A stretch of 64,000 nucleotides of DNA from Beroe forskalii (Eukaryota; Ctenophora; Nuda; Beroida; Beroidae), in contig WFMF01000165.1 of NCBI GenBank assembly GCA_011033025.1, positions 248,001 through 312,000 of the forward strand, read 5' to 3'. The position numbers and the translations under genes were made by a program. Positions within the stretch are counted from its first letter, which is position 1. Each line of letters starts with the position of its first letter. Of the stretch, positions 43,677 to 56,879 are shown in pieces. The notes under the pieces are model-generated. The model was given only the letters and a program-made list of their open reading frames with translations, was not told where the DNA came from and made no database searches.

Positions 43677-44006
43677 ATGAATGTATCCGGTGTATCACTT
43701 CATGATTATAAAAGCTTATCGTCTAAAAAGTTCAATACTAATTTCGATGAACTTCTGTCACTTATCATTCAATGTTCGGCATACGAAGGTCATCTAGACG
43801 GTCTGGCGCGAGCAATTGGCTGCTTCAAAACATGGCCTGTATTACTGTACCACGTAACATTAGCCAGCATTCTGTACCTGGCTCCTGTATTTAGTGAGTC
43901 ATTGGTTGGTATATCTCGGAATTACCAAAACCGTTGGACGGTTTGGATGTGGTTAGTCCATTTTGCCTCATTTCTGATTCCCGCTCCTTGTGTCGGACAA
44001 GTCTGA
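43677..44006 (+). other. 109-codon frame, doubtful
   Basis: Starts MNVSGVSLHDYKSLSSKK and contains hydrophobic stretches. Its last third overlaps a segment resembling the ACAGTTGG MITE family. No family recognised. Probably not a gene, although it could be an exon. Confidence 0.15.
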
Positions 44007-44245
44007 AAGGTACCCACTATCCCACCCCGGTCCCCGGTGTAGAAACTTTAGGATGACTTTTCAATATTTTCTGGTTGAGGTATATTGTAGTTCAATTCTT
44101 TCAAAACTCTTGATCCATATTTCATCAGAAACATGCCAAGTTTAAGGACTACTCAGTAGGTCGGTCAGTGAAAAGAGGCTCTTGTCAATACTCAACTGGT
44201 TTCCTGGTGCATTCTGTTTAATAAAAGGTTGTTCCCCTCATGAGA

Positions 44246-45016
44246 TGCACTGCCGTGATCTGGAAAAAGGAAGTAACTGCAAATTTTGAAGTTTTGGAGA
44301 TATGGGTACCAAAATTTTCAGCTCGTTGAGCTCTACAAGATGAGCTAGGTCATTGGAATGAGAAATGCTCCTGAAAAAACTCGAAAAGAAGTAACTGCAG
44401 TTTTGAGAACATTTCAGCGATTTTGTGATTTTGTTATCTGGAAGAAGGAAGTATCTCACGCAGATACTTCCTTTTCCAGATAAACCTTGAAAATTGGGCA
44501 CTTACTTCCCTTTGAGACAGTTTTCTCCAGAGTGTTCAAATTATAATTTGTAAAAAGGAAGTATCTTACTGATTATTCATGCCTTATACTTCTTTTTCTA
44601 GGTAATACTCTCATAAAGGCCAGAATTGAAAGGAAGTATCTTACATAGATACTTCCTTTTTCAAAATAAACCTTGAAAATGTGTTAGTTACTTCCTCTAC
44701 TGAACATAGTTTGGTGTGCTGTTTCAAGATAAAAGGAAGTAACTGACAAATGTCCCAGAAAAGGAAGTAACTGCAGTTTTAGTCGGAATTTCTTTCAAAT
44801 CATTAGCAATTAACCCATTACTGTGGATGCACTGATTATTGAATAGAAATAAAAATTAGCGAGCGAGAATTTATGATCATTCACCTCTCAGTATATATGA
44901 ATTTCACCATATCTATCCGAAAATAAATTGTCGATAAAATGTGAAACGCAAAAGTGCGATTATCTCGAAACGAAGTTCATGCTAGTTACTTCCTTTTTCC
45001 AAATCACGGCAGTGCA
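44246..45016. mobile_element. TIR element with internal GGAAGTA repeats
   Basis: The left end TGCACTGCCGTGATCTGG plus aaaaaggaagtaact is mirrored at the right end by agttacttcctttttcc plus AAATCACGGCAGTGCA. Inside, AAAAGGAAGTA(A/T)CT occurs about ten times in both orientations. Non-coding, about 770 bp. Confidence 0.75.
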
Positions 45017-45560
45017 CTCATAGTAAAGGTTGTTAAGATGAACTCATCATCTAAAGTGTAACATAGTAAGTTGGTGACGTTGAACCGCCTATTTTTCGCG
45101 TGCAGCGTTTAAACAAGTCCTGAGCCCTTCGTGCTAGTCTATCCAACCCCTTTACTTGAGTTAGTACTGCACTATATCCAGCCCTATATCCACTACCCTA
45201 TTCAGTAATCAATGTACTTGATATTAAGCTGCGATGCCATTATACGCTATACCGAGTCATGTTTAATGGATTACAGTAGCTGTGAATACAATAGAGTTAA
45301 TTACTCCGCCTAATCATACCTAGAGCTCTACATTGTCTGTTTACAGCCTAGTCCAGAGTATGCCTACTAAAAGCAGTGGTACAGTTGCTCAGAGCTCGAC
45401 TTCTTTGACATGATACGTGTACGAACTGTAATCAACAGTGATTTGCTTTAAGATGATACGTACTGAAATCAGCAGTAGTATTTACAAGCTAACAGAGTAA
45501 CAGGCAACAATCAGTATTAAATGGGTAGTCAAGTTAGCTCTCGATAACTAGCTATATTTT
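45017..45560. other. Spacer
   Basis: No gene recognised. The end (cctaaatttcag) is a good acceptor-like sequence for the following frame. Confidence 0.3.
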
Positions 45561-45572
45561 ATCCTAAATTTC

Positions 45573-45847
45573 AGAAGCTCAACCGGATGATTAGGGGTTG
45601 CTTTGAGAGAATAGACTGTAAGTTGGAAGCCTTCAAAATCAAAGCAGTTGCATCAATAGCAGCGTTGGAGGAAAAACTGAATAGGCAGCCAGAAACTGTT
45701 GTAGCGAAAAGCGAGTGTGACGTGGCGAGGGTGAACAAGCGAATTGGGGTGATCGATAAAAAGGTCACCCATTCAGCACCAGAAAACACGCCCAAGTCGC
45801 CGACGCACCCCAGACTCTCAAAAAACGGAAAAATAATCCAAACGTAA
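45573..45847 (+). CDS. Unknown coiled-coil-like exon, copy 1
   Basis: After a CTAAATTTCAG acceptor-like site the frame reads KLNRMIRGCFERIDCKLEAF, then ASIAALEEKLNRQPETV, with a heptad-like pattern, and a basic Pro/Ser-rich tail. It ends at 45845-45847. A diverged copy follows 600 bp downstream. Two similar units suggest a duplicated exon of a real gene or a repeat-borne protein. No function assigned. Confidence 0.35.
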
Positions 45848-46173
45848 TCACAGAACAGACGGAGGAGGTCCTAAGAAGAGTCCTAGCTGGGCTTCAAGAG
45901 AGTGCCAGGAAGGTAAAGAAAAGTCACTGTGACCTTTTTCAAATTCCTTTTACCGGACTTCTACCGGTCTGACTTATACATCTCTGAGCTTACGAGCCCT
46001 CCTATCTCTGGTAGTAGCAAAGTAATTATGGACAGGTACTAGAAAGGCGAAGGGTGCTATGTTGAGCCTGAAGTCTGTGGCGCCATGATAAAACTGGCGT
46101 TGGAATTTTCCCGAATGCCCTAGAAGATGTCCGAGATGCTAGGACAACACTTCAGAAAACGCTCGGACAAAAT

Positions 46174-46365
46174 ATGGGCAGCAGGACCAAGAGGGTCAGC
46201 ACAGAGGCTACTACTAAACGGGGGATTGTTCAGAAGCTCAGCCGATTGGTTAGGGGCTGCTTCGAGAGGATAAAGGAGCTAGAAGATTTTAAGGTTGAAG
46301 CAATTTCTTCAATAGCAGCTTTGGAGGAAAAACTTAATAGGCAGTCGAAAACTCTGTTGCGATAA
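46174..46365 (+). CDS. Unknown coiled-coil-like exon, copy 2
   Basis: Reads VQKLSRLVRGCFERIKELED, then SSIAALEEKLNRQSKT, paralogous to copy 1, and ends at 46363-46365. The frame is open upstream of the first Met with DVRDARTTLQKTLGQN. Conservation of GCFERI and IAALEEKLNRQ between the copies argues that this was once coding. Unrecognised. Confidence 0.35.
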   Translation: MGSRTKRVSTEATTKRGIVQKLSRLVRGCFERIKELEDFKVEAISSIAALEEKLNRQSKTLLR

Positions 46366-48818
46366 ACAATTCAATATTTGAGGTTCAGTCTTTGCAGAAG
46401 AAAAACGAGTATGACGTGGCGAGGGTGAACAAGCTACTTAAGGTGATCGATGAAAGCATTCAGCTCCGTCCAACACCCCAAGTCGTTTTTTGATAGCCTG
46501 TAGACTGTACTACCTTACATTTAATAAATCAGGCAGGGTAACTCAAACAGATAGTAAGCCTCAAAGTGCGACTTCCTAGTTTCTAGCCTAAGCTTGGCTG
46601 GAACTCCGATTTCAAAAGAAGCGTACAATTCTTGATAAGCTTATTAATTTATATTATACACAGAATTTAACGTAATACAACTTGAAACATCAAAAAATCA
46701 TACTTCCTATTTAAAATCATATTATCATATTATGTGCATGAATATTCTGAGTATGCTAATCTGATGTTAATAAAGTAACAAGTGGTTTGACCTGAAAAGT
46801 TGTAGGAAATGAATTCCAGTGATTTATGGTGGACTAAAGGGCCGAGGGATAGGCTTATTATGCTGCTCGAAAAAGAGGCAATGCTTGTAAAAGACACAGT
46901 TTTGAACCTAAGTTCGGCACAATTTCAACAACAAACGAGGTAGCCGATTTCCATAAAAATGCTCCGAGATAAATGTTTGATCGCTTTACTGGTGAAATCA
47001 AGAATAGAGTCTACAAAGTACAAACTTTTTATTTCCACTTGAGCAAAAGTCTCCAGTTCATTATTAAATACAGTTTAGACTTTCCATCGCTGCTAAATAA
47101 TGCGATTTGTAACTTTCAGTACGAATTTGCATATAATAATAATATAGTTAGATAGTTGACGTCAAATATTCCAATTCTACTCAACACCTACTTTTACACT
47201 TGGCAATAGGAATGGACATTGGCCTATGGCAAAAGTTGATTTATTGAATTCAACTGGTAGCTGTCAATTGTTTAATTTCATGAGCCTTGTTTGTTGTAGC
47301 AGCTTAGCAACTAGCTACAGTCGACTTTAAAAATAGTAACCCTAGATGTCTAGATGAACCGTTGGGCCTTCTAGGTCACAGGAAACCCGGCCACTGAAAC
47401 GAAAACCTTCTCCACTTTCTTTGCTTGCCAGTTAGGAACCAAAATAGGGACGCGGTCCAACACCGTGGCTCCTGTTAAGAGAACTTCTCACTAATTCGTT
47501 ATGTAACTGTAACATTTAGCGATGCTTTCAAGTTCCGTCACTTAGTGATGAAATTTGTCAGGTTACATGACATTTCAGAAATTCGAGAACTCGTAGAAAT
47601 CCTACTTCCAGTTACTTTTAGCATATAATATTTACAGTATGACTTCACAGTCCACACTCTATAATAACCACTTGAGAACTTCCTTACTGTTGACGGCTCT
47701 CTGACTTATCATAAGAGAGTATCAGATCCAGATCAACCTGTATCACACATTGAGAATTCCTCTGTAAACTGTGATGACACAGTACTGGACATCAAATAGG
47801 CTCGTTTTAGTCATTAATCCCATACACAGACTTCTATAAACTAGTGTATATATTTCATATCCAGAAAACGTAGGAGTGCTGGTGACGTGTAATATTTAAC
47901 TTGTTTACAGGACAAATCGTTAGCTCTACAATTACAGTGAACACTACTGAGCTCTCGGACTATTTTTTATTGGAAATGTCATTCACTAAGATTCATTCAC
48001 AACACAATACTTCACAGTATCCCCACTTTCTTCACACTCATTATGCTGGCAACGTTATTCACTTCTCGGATCTCCTTCTGATGTCGTCGTATCTCTTTCT
48101 TGAGTTCTTCTGAATGAATAACTGCGCGAGAATCTGCTCCTCAATATAGACATGACTCAGTGAAATGTGCTTGTATTCTCGAACAAGGACTAGAATAACA
48201 AATACGATGGATAGAAAAACACGTAGGGCAGCGGAAATTCTTTGGCAAATCAACAGTAATAAATTTCTATTCGGAAATTAAGAGGCCGTGCGCTACAAAA
48301 ACGGGATAAGACCATGTACATTTACTATAGGTAGTAGACAATTCAGATCATAATGACAGTAAGGGGATTTGATATGATAATTGATAACGTTAGCCAACTT
48401 GATATAATACGTTGATTTCATGGCACAAGCCCATCTTAATAGTGTTCTTGACTTGTACTATGTAGAGTTGTGCTAATTGTACAGAGTTGTTAGCAATTTA
48501 CAGTGATCCGCATTCATTATGTGGCTAATAACACTTTAAATTGCTCACTGGACTAAGTCTCATAGTGAGTGCCTGGAGAACTAACTAACTGCTAGCCATT
48601 GCTCACTGAACTTAATCATGCTGGTCAGGGCCGGCAGGGAATTAACTCATAGTGATATAAAGTTCATCTACTCTTCACTTCTTCAATATCGAACCTGTCC
48701 CTTTACGAAGTTAAAAAACTCACTGTGAGGGGCCTGTAATCAAAGACCCCCTCCGTCTATTTGATATTGAAGAGTGTGTATTTGAATGTGAATATGTTGA
48801 GCAGTGAGCACCATTTAG
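46366..48818. other. Long spacer, no gene recognised
   Basis: Only short chance frames; 46380-46495 still resembles the end of the first coiled-coil unit. Nothing else was identified. Confidence 0.3.
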
Positions 48819-48970
48819 TTGACTAGTGATTTGACTAGTTTCTCGACTAGTTATTCGACTAGTGGTTTGACTAGAGATTTGACTAGAGATCAGACTAGCT
48901 ATTTATTAACTAGAGATTTGACTAGCGATTGGACTAGTTATTTAACTAGAGATTTGACTAGTGAGAGTGG
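48819..48970. repeat. GACTAG minisatellite
   Basis: About twelve degenerate units of ttgactagtgat / gactagagatt. Period about 12-16 bp. Confidence 0.75.
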
Positions 48971-50194
48971 TATAAGTCCACCTCGTATATTATTAGCCAC
49001 TAATTTAAATGCTCTGCGCAGGATTAAAAGACTACTTTATGCCTGAGAAATCAGTGGTTAATATCATTTTAAGTTGATGACGTATTACCGCCTATTTCTC
49101 ACTAACATCCCCTCAGTACAATGTGGCGGGGGCCATGTGACCGGGGCCATGTGACTGTGTATACTTTACTGTGTACTCATCTAGATTCTGCTCCCCCGTC
49201 ACTCATTGAATTCACTATCTTATTTACTTCTTATAGATCATGGTTCTACTGCTGCTTTTCTAAAAGTTGTAGCTTAAAAATGGGCACCGTTCATCAAAAT
49301 ACGCTTCATTGCTTGTTTGTCTCGGATAAATCTTGAATTTTGAATATCAGAATCTCATTGATTTTCGAGTGGTCTAAAAGTATAGTTGTTTCACCGTCTC
49401 CCAATCCACCATTCTAATCCATGCTAATGACAGCAACCCAAACCATCCATTTCTTTTGAAAGCCATAATGCCATATTAGGAGATAAGACACGTATAGTTC
49501 GTGTGTGTTTAAATTATTCCCCCTGCAGATAAGAAGAGAACATTCTACAATCTACACTCATAATGTGATATATTCTGTGTGCTACATTTTAAAGTATTTC
49601 ACTATCTGACGTCAAGTATTTAACTATGTTACTGATAAGTGTGACCCCTGCTCTTCTCACTAAAATTAGGCGGTTATTTTACACAATTTGGCAGCGAGTA
49701 TAATGTTAATGACATCATATTGCGACCGCCTATTTATATTCTGAGCGCATACTAACGTGCTACATTATAACAGAATTCTAAACTCTCATCACTGTCACAC
49801 TCTCTCTCTGAATATACACTAAACAGGGGTCCTATTTGACCTATCCTTCAACACACTAACTCTGTAGAGTGGTGTCATCAAATCACCATTCTAATACCTG
49901 ATAATGACGTCACTTTGACCTACTCCTTGCGCAGCCCCCTAATATTCTACGTGTTATCTCTATAATATTTACCGCGGTGTTTGAGCGTTATCTCTATATG
50001 TTTACCCCATGATGCAGCGCTGTTAAACACGGTGGTGGGTAGAATGATACACATGAGCATATGTGATATCTGTGTGTGGAGGGTAAAGAGGGGGCACAGA
50101 CTATAACATGACCACTAACAATAGACATGATAAATCATGAGGGCAACTGCTCTGTGGTTTGCAGATTTATACACCTGATGGACAATGATGCAGG
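48971..50194. other. Spacer
   Basis: No gene recognised; cgcctattt and similar short words recur (about 49090, 49730). Confidence 0.3.
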
Positions 50195-50885
50195 TGCCCA
50201 CCTTAAACCCATACATCCCACTTAAAACCCACCCAGCCCTCTTAAAACCCACCCAGCCCACCTAAACACTACACTGCCCTCTTAAAACCCACCCAGCCCA
50301 CTTAAACCCACAAAGCCCACCCTAAACCAATACAGCCCATGTAAAACCCTCCTAAAACCCACACAGCCCACTTAAAACCCACACAGCCCTCCTCTAACCC
50401 ACGGAGCCCTCCTAAAACCCACACAGTCCATCTAAAACCCTCCCAGCCCTCCTAAAACCCACACAGCCCACTTAAAACCCACACAGCCCTCTTCAAACCC
50501 ACACAGCCCACCTAAACACTACACTGCCCTCTTAAAACCCACCCAGCCCACTTAAACCCACAGCCAATCTAAAACCCTCACAACCCACTCAAAACCCATA
50601 CATCCCACTTTAAACCCACCCGGCCCTCCTAAAACCCACACAGCCCTCCTAAAACCCACACAGCCCACCTAAAACCCACACACCCTACCTAAAACCCACA
50701 CAGCCCTCCTCTAACCCACCCAACCCACCTAAAACCCACACAGCCTACGTAAAACCCCCAGCCCACCTAAAACACACACACAGCCCACCGAAAAGCCACA
50801 CAGCCCTCCTAAAAGCCACACAGCTCACCTAAAACCTCCACAACCCACCTTTAATCCACCCAGCCCAACTTTATCCCTCCCAGCC
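50195..50885. repeat. C-rich 20-bp minisatellite
   Basis: About 34 units of ccTAAAACCCACACAGCCC(A/T). The plus strand is C-rich and almost G-poor; the complement is G-rich with TGGGTTTTAGG. Units vary by small indels. No coding. Confidence 0.9.
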
Positions 50886-52420
50886 CCCTGCTCTCACTGC
50901 ATAAGTAGGTGAGTAAAGATCTTGAGCCATGAGCGCTCCTGCTGATTGCTTTACAATACTTATAAGTATTACCACTGTGTACGATTACAAGTGTTGAGTA
51001 ACAGGTAGGGGCGCGTGACGTGATTATCATAATTTGAAGGCGTGAGTTGATGGTGAGAGCTCGCCTATGAAACATGGACAGGAGCAACTCTAATGGGTGG
51101 TAAAACGGGGGCACTGCATTAAATCCCCCTGGAGAGACTTCGACCTATGTTACCCCGCCTGTAGTATTTAGAGTTATAAGTGAGACCGTATCATATTATA
51201 AGGTAGTAGGGGCTTCCAAAGGCAGTATATATTGGTCTACTTCAACGAATTGCGAGGAATTTTCGATGCTCTGTTTTCAATTTATTGTCATGGGCGATAG
51301 AAAATATTTGAAAATATGTCGGATTCTGTACGTACTTAGCGCAAATTCTTTGTACATCTTTCTGTCAGTCCGTAGAGTTCATATGAAATATCTCAGTCTA
51401 TGCTCTAATATTCGGACGAAGGGCTTTTAAATATTAAAATATCAAGAGAGGTAGTAGTATATATCGTATAGAATCGGCAATTAGTCATAATATATCGATC
51501 ATATTGTATGTAATTATAGAGTCGTTCTCTTTTCAATGGTATAGCTTTCCACTTTCCAGCGAATAGAATCAAGACGAATCTGCTTTTAGTGGCTCTAGGG
51601 CCACTCCCCTCAAAATAAATCTACCTTTTTAACTTTTTATTGCCTTTTTAACTTTTTGATGTTAAAAGTTCTTAATTTCGCTGTTTTTGTGATGTTGTTT
51701 TGGCGAAGATCAAGCAAATATTGATCCCCTGGTTTATGTTTTGATACTTTGTTGTTTTGTCATCACTAACTTTGCCGTCATCACAACAAATTCGCTATGT
51801 AGAATCGCATTTTTTTATTTTCTTAGAATCAAAACATAAAACATCACTTTTAATTGGCTGCAGCCTTACTACTGCTATTTAATCGAAACTTAAGAATAGC
51901 GTTATTAAGATATGCGCATATAACAATTCCTGAGCGAAATACCGGGCTTGTATCCCCGTTGGAACGCTTACACTAATCCAAAGTCCAGTGTGTCTAGGTA
52001 CGGAGGGTTAATAATACTCTCTATCTAGCTAGCGCGATGACATGTTAATTTTACAAATACCAGGTGATTTTGTGTGCCCGGGATTTGCGTTTTCCACTTT
52101 GTTGTGGCCTTGTTATATTATATACCGCATATATTATGTAGTTTATATATTATAACGTGTGGAATTATATATAATCATCTCCCTGTTTGTGAGTGTATTA
52201 GTATAGGAGCTGATTTAAAAGCAATTAATAAACCCTTATAGGAGACTAACTTCCAGGAGACGATAACCAGCTAAGACATGAGGTTAGTTTAACTAAGTTC
52301 ACGAAAAGGAGACGTTGTTACGTCACCATTTCACCATTTTAAACCGTAATCATCACGTCACTATTTCCAAAACTTGGCTTAGTGGTTGAGTCATTTATTC
52401 ACCATCCTACACCCTGATAA
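50886..52420. other. Spacer, no gene recognised
   Basis: AT-rich. Homopolymer-rich at 51630-51850. Nothing else identified. Confidence 0.3.
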
Positions 52421-52423
52421 TTA

Positions 52424-53621
52424 GGGATCGTTCACATATTACGTAATCAGCCGAGGGGGGGAGGGGGTTTCCAAATGATTACGTTTGATTACGAGGGGGG
52501 GAGGGGGGTTTGGCCAATGATTACGTAATCAAAATATCTAAATTTTCATGAAAATTTCAAGGATTTTTATGAAAATTTCACGAATTTTCATGAAAATTTA
52601 AAGGATTTTCATGAAAATTTCAAGAATTTTTATAAAAATTTAAAGAATTTTCATGAAAATTTCAATAATTTTTTATGAAAATTTAAAGTATTTCCGAATT
52701 TTTATTACTACCAAAAATTATCCATTTACAGAAAAAATTGTCAAAATTTCATAATTATGATTAAAACATGATCTACTCTAACTCAATATGGTTCAGAATG
52801 TATAGTTCCTTTAGTGCTGCCCATATAGGAGGGATGTACTCCATTCGTTGAACTCTTCCAAACCACTTCAGTGCCTCTTTGTATATAAGGTTTGCTGCTC
52901 TGTGCTTGATCAGAGGTTCTGAGGCCTTTCTTTCCCTAGAACTCTAGAGTTGATGCCAGAGCAGGTCTTGGCGTACATCCGCAGCTCCATTATCCAGGAA
53001 TCACTCTTTTTGATGAAGGTGTAGGAAGCTGCAGTTGTCTGTGAAGTTGCCAGACTCTGATCAGGCACTTAGGGGCTAGGGCTGATCTGGATCTTGGGTT
53101 CCGTCGGCTTTGAGCAGGACACGGATACTAAACTTTGGTTCCATCGGTTTTGAAGGAGGTTGAGGTGGGACCAAGACGTTTATTTCTGGCTCTTTAGTGG
53201 AACTGGGGGCCTCAGGTGTAGAGGAGGAGGAGGATGATCTGTTGGAGGTAAAGGAAGATGATGAGCAGATGAGGATGCGTTGGAGGAAGAGAAAGAGGAG
53301 GAGGTGTACATCTCATTGTCAGAGGAGTTTTCGTAGGCGAGATTTCCGTAGGAAAAACTAAAAGAAGCTTTGAATGTCATCTTCAGTTTGATGATGTTGA
53401 TGATTGAATTGAAACACACGATACTGTTCTAATTTTTTGTCAGTTAATATAGTTTTTTGGTGACGTCAAAAAACTGAAGGAGGGGGGGGGGGGTTGGGCC
53501 ATGATTACGTAATATTTTCCGAAAAAGAGGGGGGTTTGGCCATGATTACGTTTGATTACGGAGGGGGGGGAGGGGGGTAAAAAATGCCCAAAAATTGATT
53601 ACGTAATATGTGAACGATCCC
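52424..53621. mobile_element. TIR element with TTA flanks (PIF/Harbinger-like)
   Basis: The ends GGGATCGTTCACATATTACG are inverted repeats of at least 27 bp, each followed inward by G-runs and gattacg repeats. TTA occurs at both outer borders (52421-52423 and 53622-53624), as for PIF/Harbinger or ISL2EU elements. 52530-52690 is a tandem array of a 20-22 bp unit (gaattttcatgaaaattt). A Ser-rich 79-codon minus frame (53180-53419) has no recognised family. No transposase. Confidence 0.6.
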
Positions 53622-55993
53622 TTACGTCATCAACTCACCATCTCACACACCCATACCCTTATTCTGTGTGGTACACAGCATTGAGTACGAACAGTGGTCT
53701 GAGATTTTACTCTCTGTACCTTGTACACACCTACATTGTAGTCAGCGTCTCCTATGTGTGTACCTACAAGTGACAATGTGCTCGTTGTGATCACTAGTAT
53801 GATCACTGGTATGGTCATTGATCATTAGTATCATCACTAGTAGTATGATCACTAAAGTCAGATCTCTGGTAGTGAGTTCGCGTTCGCAGTAGGATTCCTC
53901 AATGATATGAGCGGCAATTTAGGTGAAACGTACAGTAAGCGTTCAGATGTTGGAGTTTTTATGTATTTTAACCACAGTAAAGCAGTGCTGTGATTTGATC
54001 TGTGCGTATCTCAGTGAATATCTGAGCTGTGTATAGCAGCTCACTGACTGTACTAAAAACAACTGCCTGTACCGAGAGTAAATTAATCTGGCTTAGGACA
54101 TGCACTTGCTGGGGGTACAGTACATCTGCCGTCTCTTTGTACATATTCAGATGTATTATCATCTGTACAAACCACTGTACAGAAGTGCTGCAATCTGATC
54201 AATCCATGGATGTCAGTAATGATAGTTAGGGAACAAAAAACATGCTGTTTTTGTAAGATTCATTTACCTGCAATAGACAGGGGAGGAATAAATGGTTCTA
54301 TTTATGATTTTAATCAATTCACGAAGGTCTTAAAATGCAATGTAAAAACAATGAAATGATGTCTAGACTATTCTCACAAATAATACCGTTTGTTCGTTAC
54401 ATGTGAATGTATCTTTATGAATGTTCCCCCCCCCCTCAAACAATTTATTTTTTGCGTTTCACAAATATTAAAAAACTGTCCTGTATAACTGTTTGTAGGT
54501 ACTTTGTTTGTAACAGGCAATTACTGTAGGTAGAAGAAATGTTCTATTCGTCTATTGTTCTGTGATCCACCACAGTTCCTCTTGTATAATAATACATACT
54601 GTATTTTAGTATTTTATTTTAATTTCACACATCCAAGTTATGTTTTGTAACCTAGTGTTACTTTCCTGTATTATCCAGCGAAATGCTTGGCACATGATTA
54701 TACATTTCTGAAATATGAGGAGGGAATTTGCAGTGATAAGTACACGTGTATTTTTAGATAATTTAAATGCATTCCTTCTCTCTTCAATTACTGAGCAAAC
54801 CAGAGTACTACTGAAGTACCTATCCATGGAATAAAATTACAATTTTACAATTGGGAAAGGGATTTAAATCAGTTTTCATTTGAGTAAATTGACAAAAATT
54901 GTAATTATTTTTATTATTATTCAGCTGCAATTCATATCCTACGATATTATTTCATTATCATGCTTAAGTTACTCGCCGAGAATGTTAAAAGATCTTATAT
55001 CTATTACAGATTGTACACGTGTATTGTACACCCCCTACAATACAATACCTCAATGTAAAACAACTCAATTGTGTAGCCTCCATAACTACTACATATGAAT
55101 GTAGGTACTTATATTCATTGTTAAGGTAGAGTAGGTAAGATGCGCTTCCGAAGGTGCGATGTGCCAAACGACAACACCCCTCACATTTAACAACTTAGTC
55201 TGAGGGGTAACGGTCACGGTAAGGGTATTATGTTGGCGTATCCTTTAATAATCCAGGAATATTCATTGTAAAGTGTCTCTTCAGTCTCTGTAGTATGGTG
55301 GTCGAGAGGGCCATTTGCAACAATCATCCTTGGCCGGAAGTGGTCATTCGGTACTTTTCCTGAAAGAAAGAAAAACTCGTTGGCCGAAAGTGGCCAAATA
55401 GAGAGCTGCCAAGTGCACGGTATGAACGTGCGTGCATACATTTCAATTCAACTTTGTATAATAATATGGGGGCTGCAAGGCGCAAGCCTCCTTTTATGGC
55501 TTTTAACTTCACTTATGACTTTCAGCAACTTTTAATAAGATGCATTAATAATCCATGATTTACCTTTAGCATGCGAACCCTTCTCATTTTGAATTGCAAG
55601 GTTCGTATGTCCCTAATCATAACCTTTTTATTTTATATTGTAGCCCACTCAAACAAGGAAGCTTTTCCTTGAATAAGGAATTTAAATCAACTGGCCAATC
55701 TCGTCCAAGGAAGAAATTTCTTCAAATGGCTAATTTCGGCCACCCTACTGCTTACTTCTCCTCAATCTGAGCACCATTACCAACATGCTAACATGCTGAC
55801 CCCATAACATGACCACTATTATAACATGCTTACCCCCGTAGTGTGACTATAATAAAGAGCATTGTTATATGTACAGGGGGAGATCTCAAGTGTGTGAACC
55901 AGTGTACACTCATAAAGAGAGAGGAGAACCATCATACTAGCACTAATATACAATAATGTTCTCTGGATAGATCATTGGCACCTCATAGAAAGA
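53622..55993. other. Long spacer, no gene recognised
   Basis: Includes tgatcactagtatgatcact repeats at 53790-53852 and ggccgaaagtggcc-type words at 55330-55395. No gene supported. Confidence 0.3.
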
Positions 55994-56476
55994 GTAGAAC
56001 ACAAGGATCGACCGAGGGGCAGATTTCTGACCGAGGCCGAGGCCGAGGAAAATGAAAATCTGAAATTTCAACCGAGGCCGAGGCCGAGGAAAACCACGAT
56101 CTAAAATTTTGGCCGAGGCCGAGGCCGAGTCCTCGGTGCCCTAATTTGCACCGAGGCCGAGGCCGAGGATTTCAGTGGATATTTTCAACAATTTGACCGG
56201 ATCACCACAACTGCACCGTTTTGTTGGAAAAGTTCAAAACTAATTGATATTGTTCAGTGGACCGTAATACTAGATCTTAACTGCATTATTTGCACTTATT
56301 ATTCATCTTATCTGGACAAATGAAAGCACAGTTCCCTGCAAGGGACCTGTATGAGACCTCAACGAGCATAATATAGCATAGTATACTATTTTTTAATTTT
56401 GAAGGTTTTACTTTTATTCAAATAGCCGTACGGCCAATGACAGGAATCGAAGGATTCAAGTATAATCAAGCCAGTG

Positions 56477-56705
56477 ACGGTTAAGGAAGTGTAATCCATA
56501 CTTTATTCGCCCGAGACTTCGCTGCAATGGGCTTCTCCTCATTTAACCCTCCCGCACAATTTCCTGTACGCTCGGCTGAGTGAACCGTCGGGCTGCATGG
56601 GCCCAAGATGAATCTCTCACCCTTAGCTCAGTGGCGCTTACCTACCGGGATTTGAACTCAGGATCTTTGGATCCTGTGCTCAATACACCACTGACCCTTT
56701 ATAGT
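56477..56705 (-). mobile_element. tRNA-derived SINE (inside hAT-like element)
   Basis: The minus strand begins gggtcagtggtgtattgagc (box A-like, 56697-56678). After about 20 nt comes gagttcaaatcccgg (box B, 56660-56646). A non-tRNA body follows with gcagcccgacggttcactcag, ending near aataaagtatggattacac. It has tRNA promoter layout but no clean cloverleaf, so SINE rather than tRNA gene. Confidence 0.55.
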
Positions 56706-56879
56706 AGATAATAGGTATTGTTTTGTATGTTAATAGAGAGATGGAATACCTAAAATACAAAGCAAAGGTTTATAAAATTTGGTCTTGCGGGCATATGTCA
56801 ATTTCGACTTCTTTCACTTCTGTAGCCTAACAGTGCTTTAGGTTTGACGCTGCTTCCTATCTGACAATGTTTAGCAAGG

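Noticed and set aside
53180..53419. Ser/Pro-rich 79-codon minus frame as a gene
   Set aside because: Low complexity, lies inside a TIR element, no recognisable domain.
56618..56705. A tRNA gene
   Set aside because: Box A- and box B-like sequences exist but no acceptor stem or clean anticodon arm; better explained as a SINE head.
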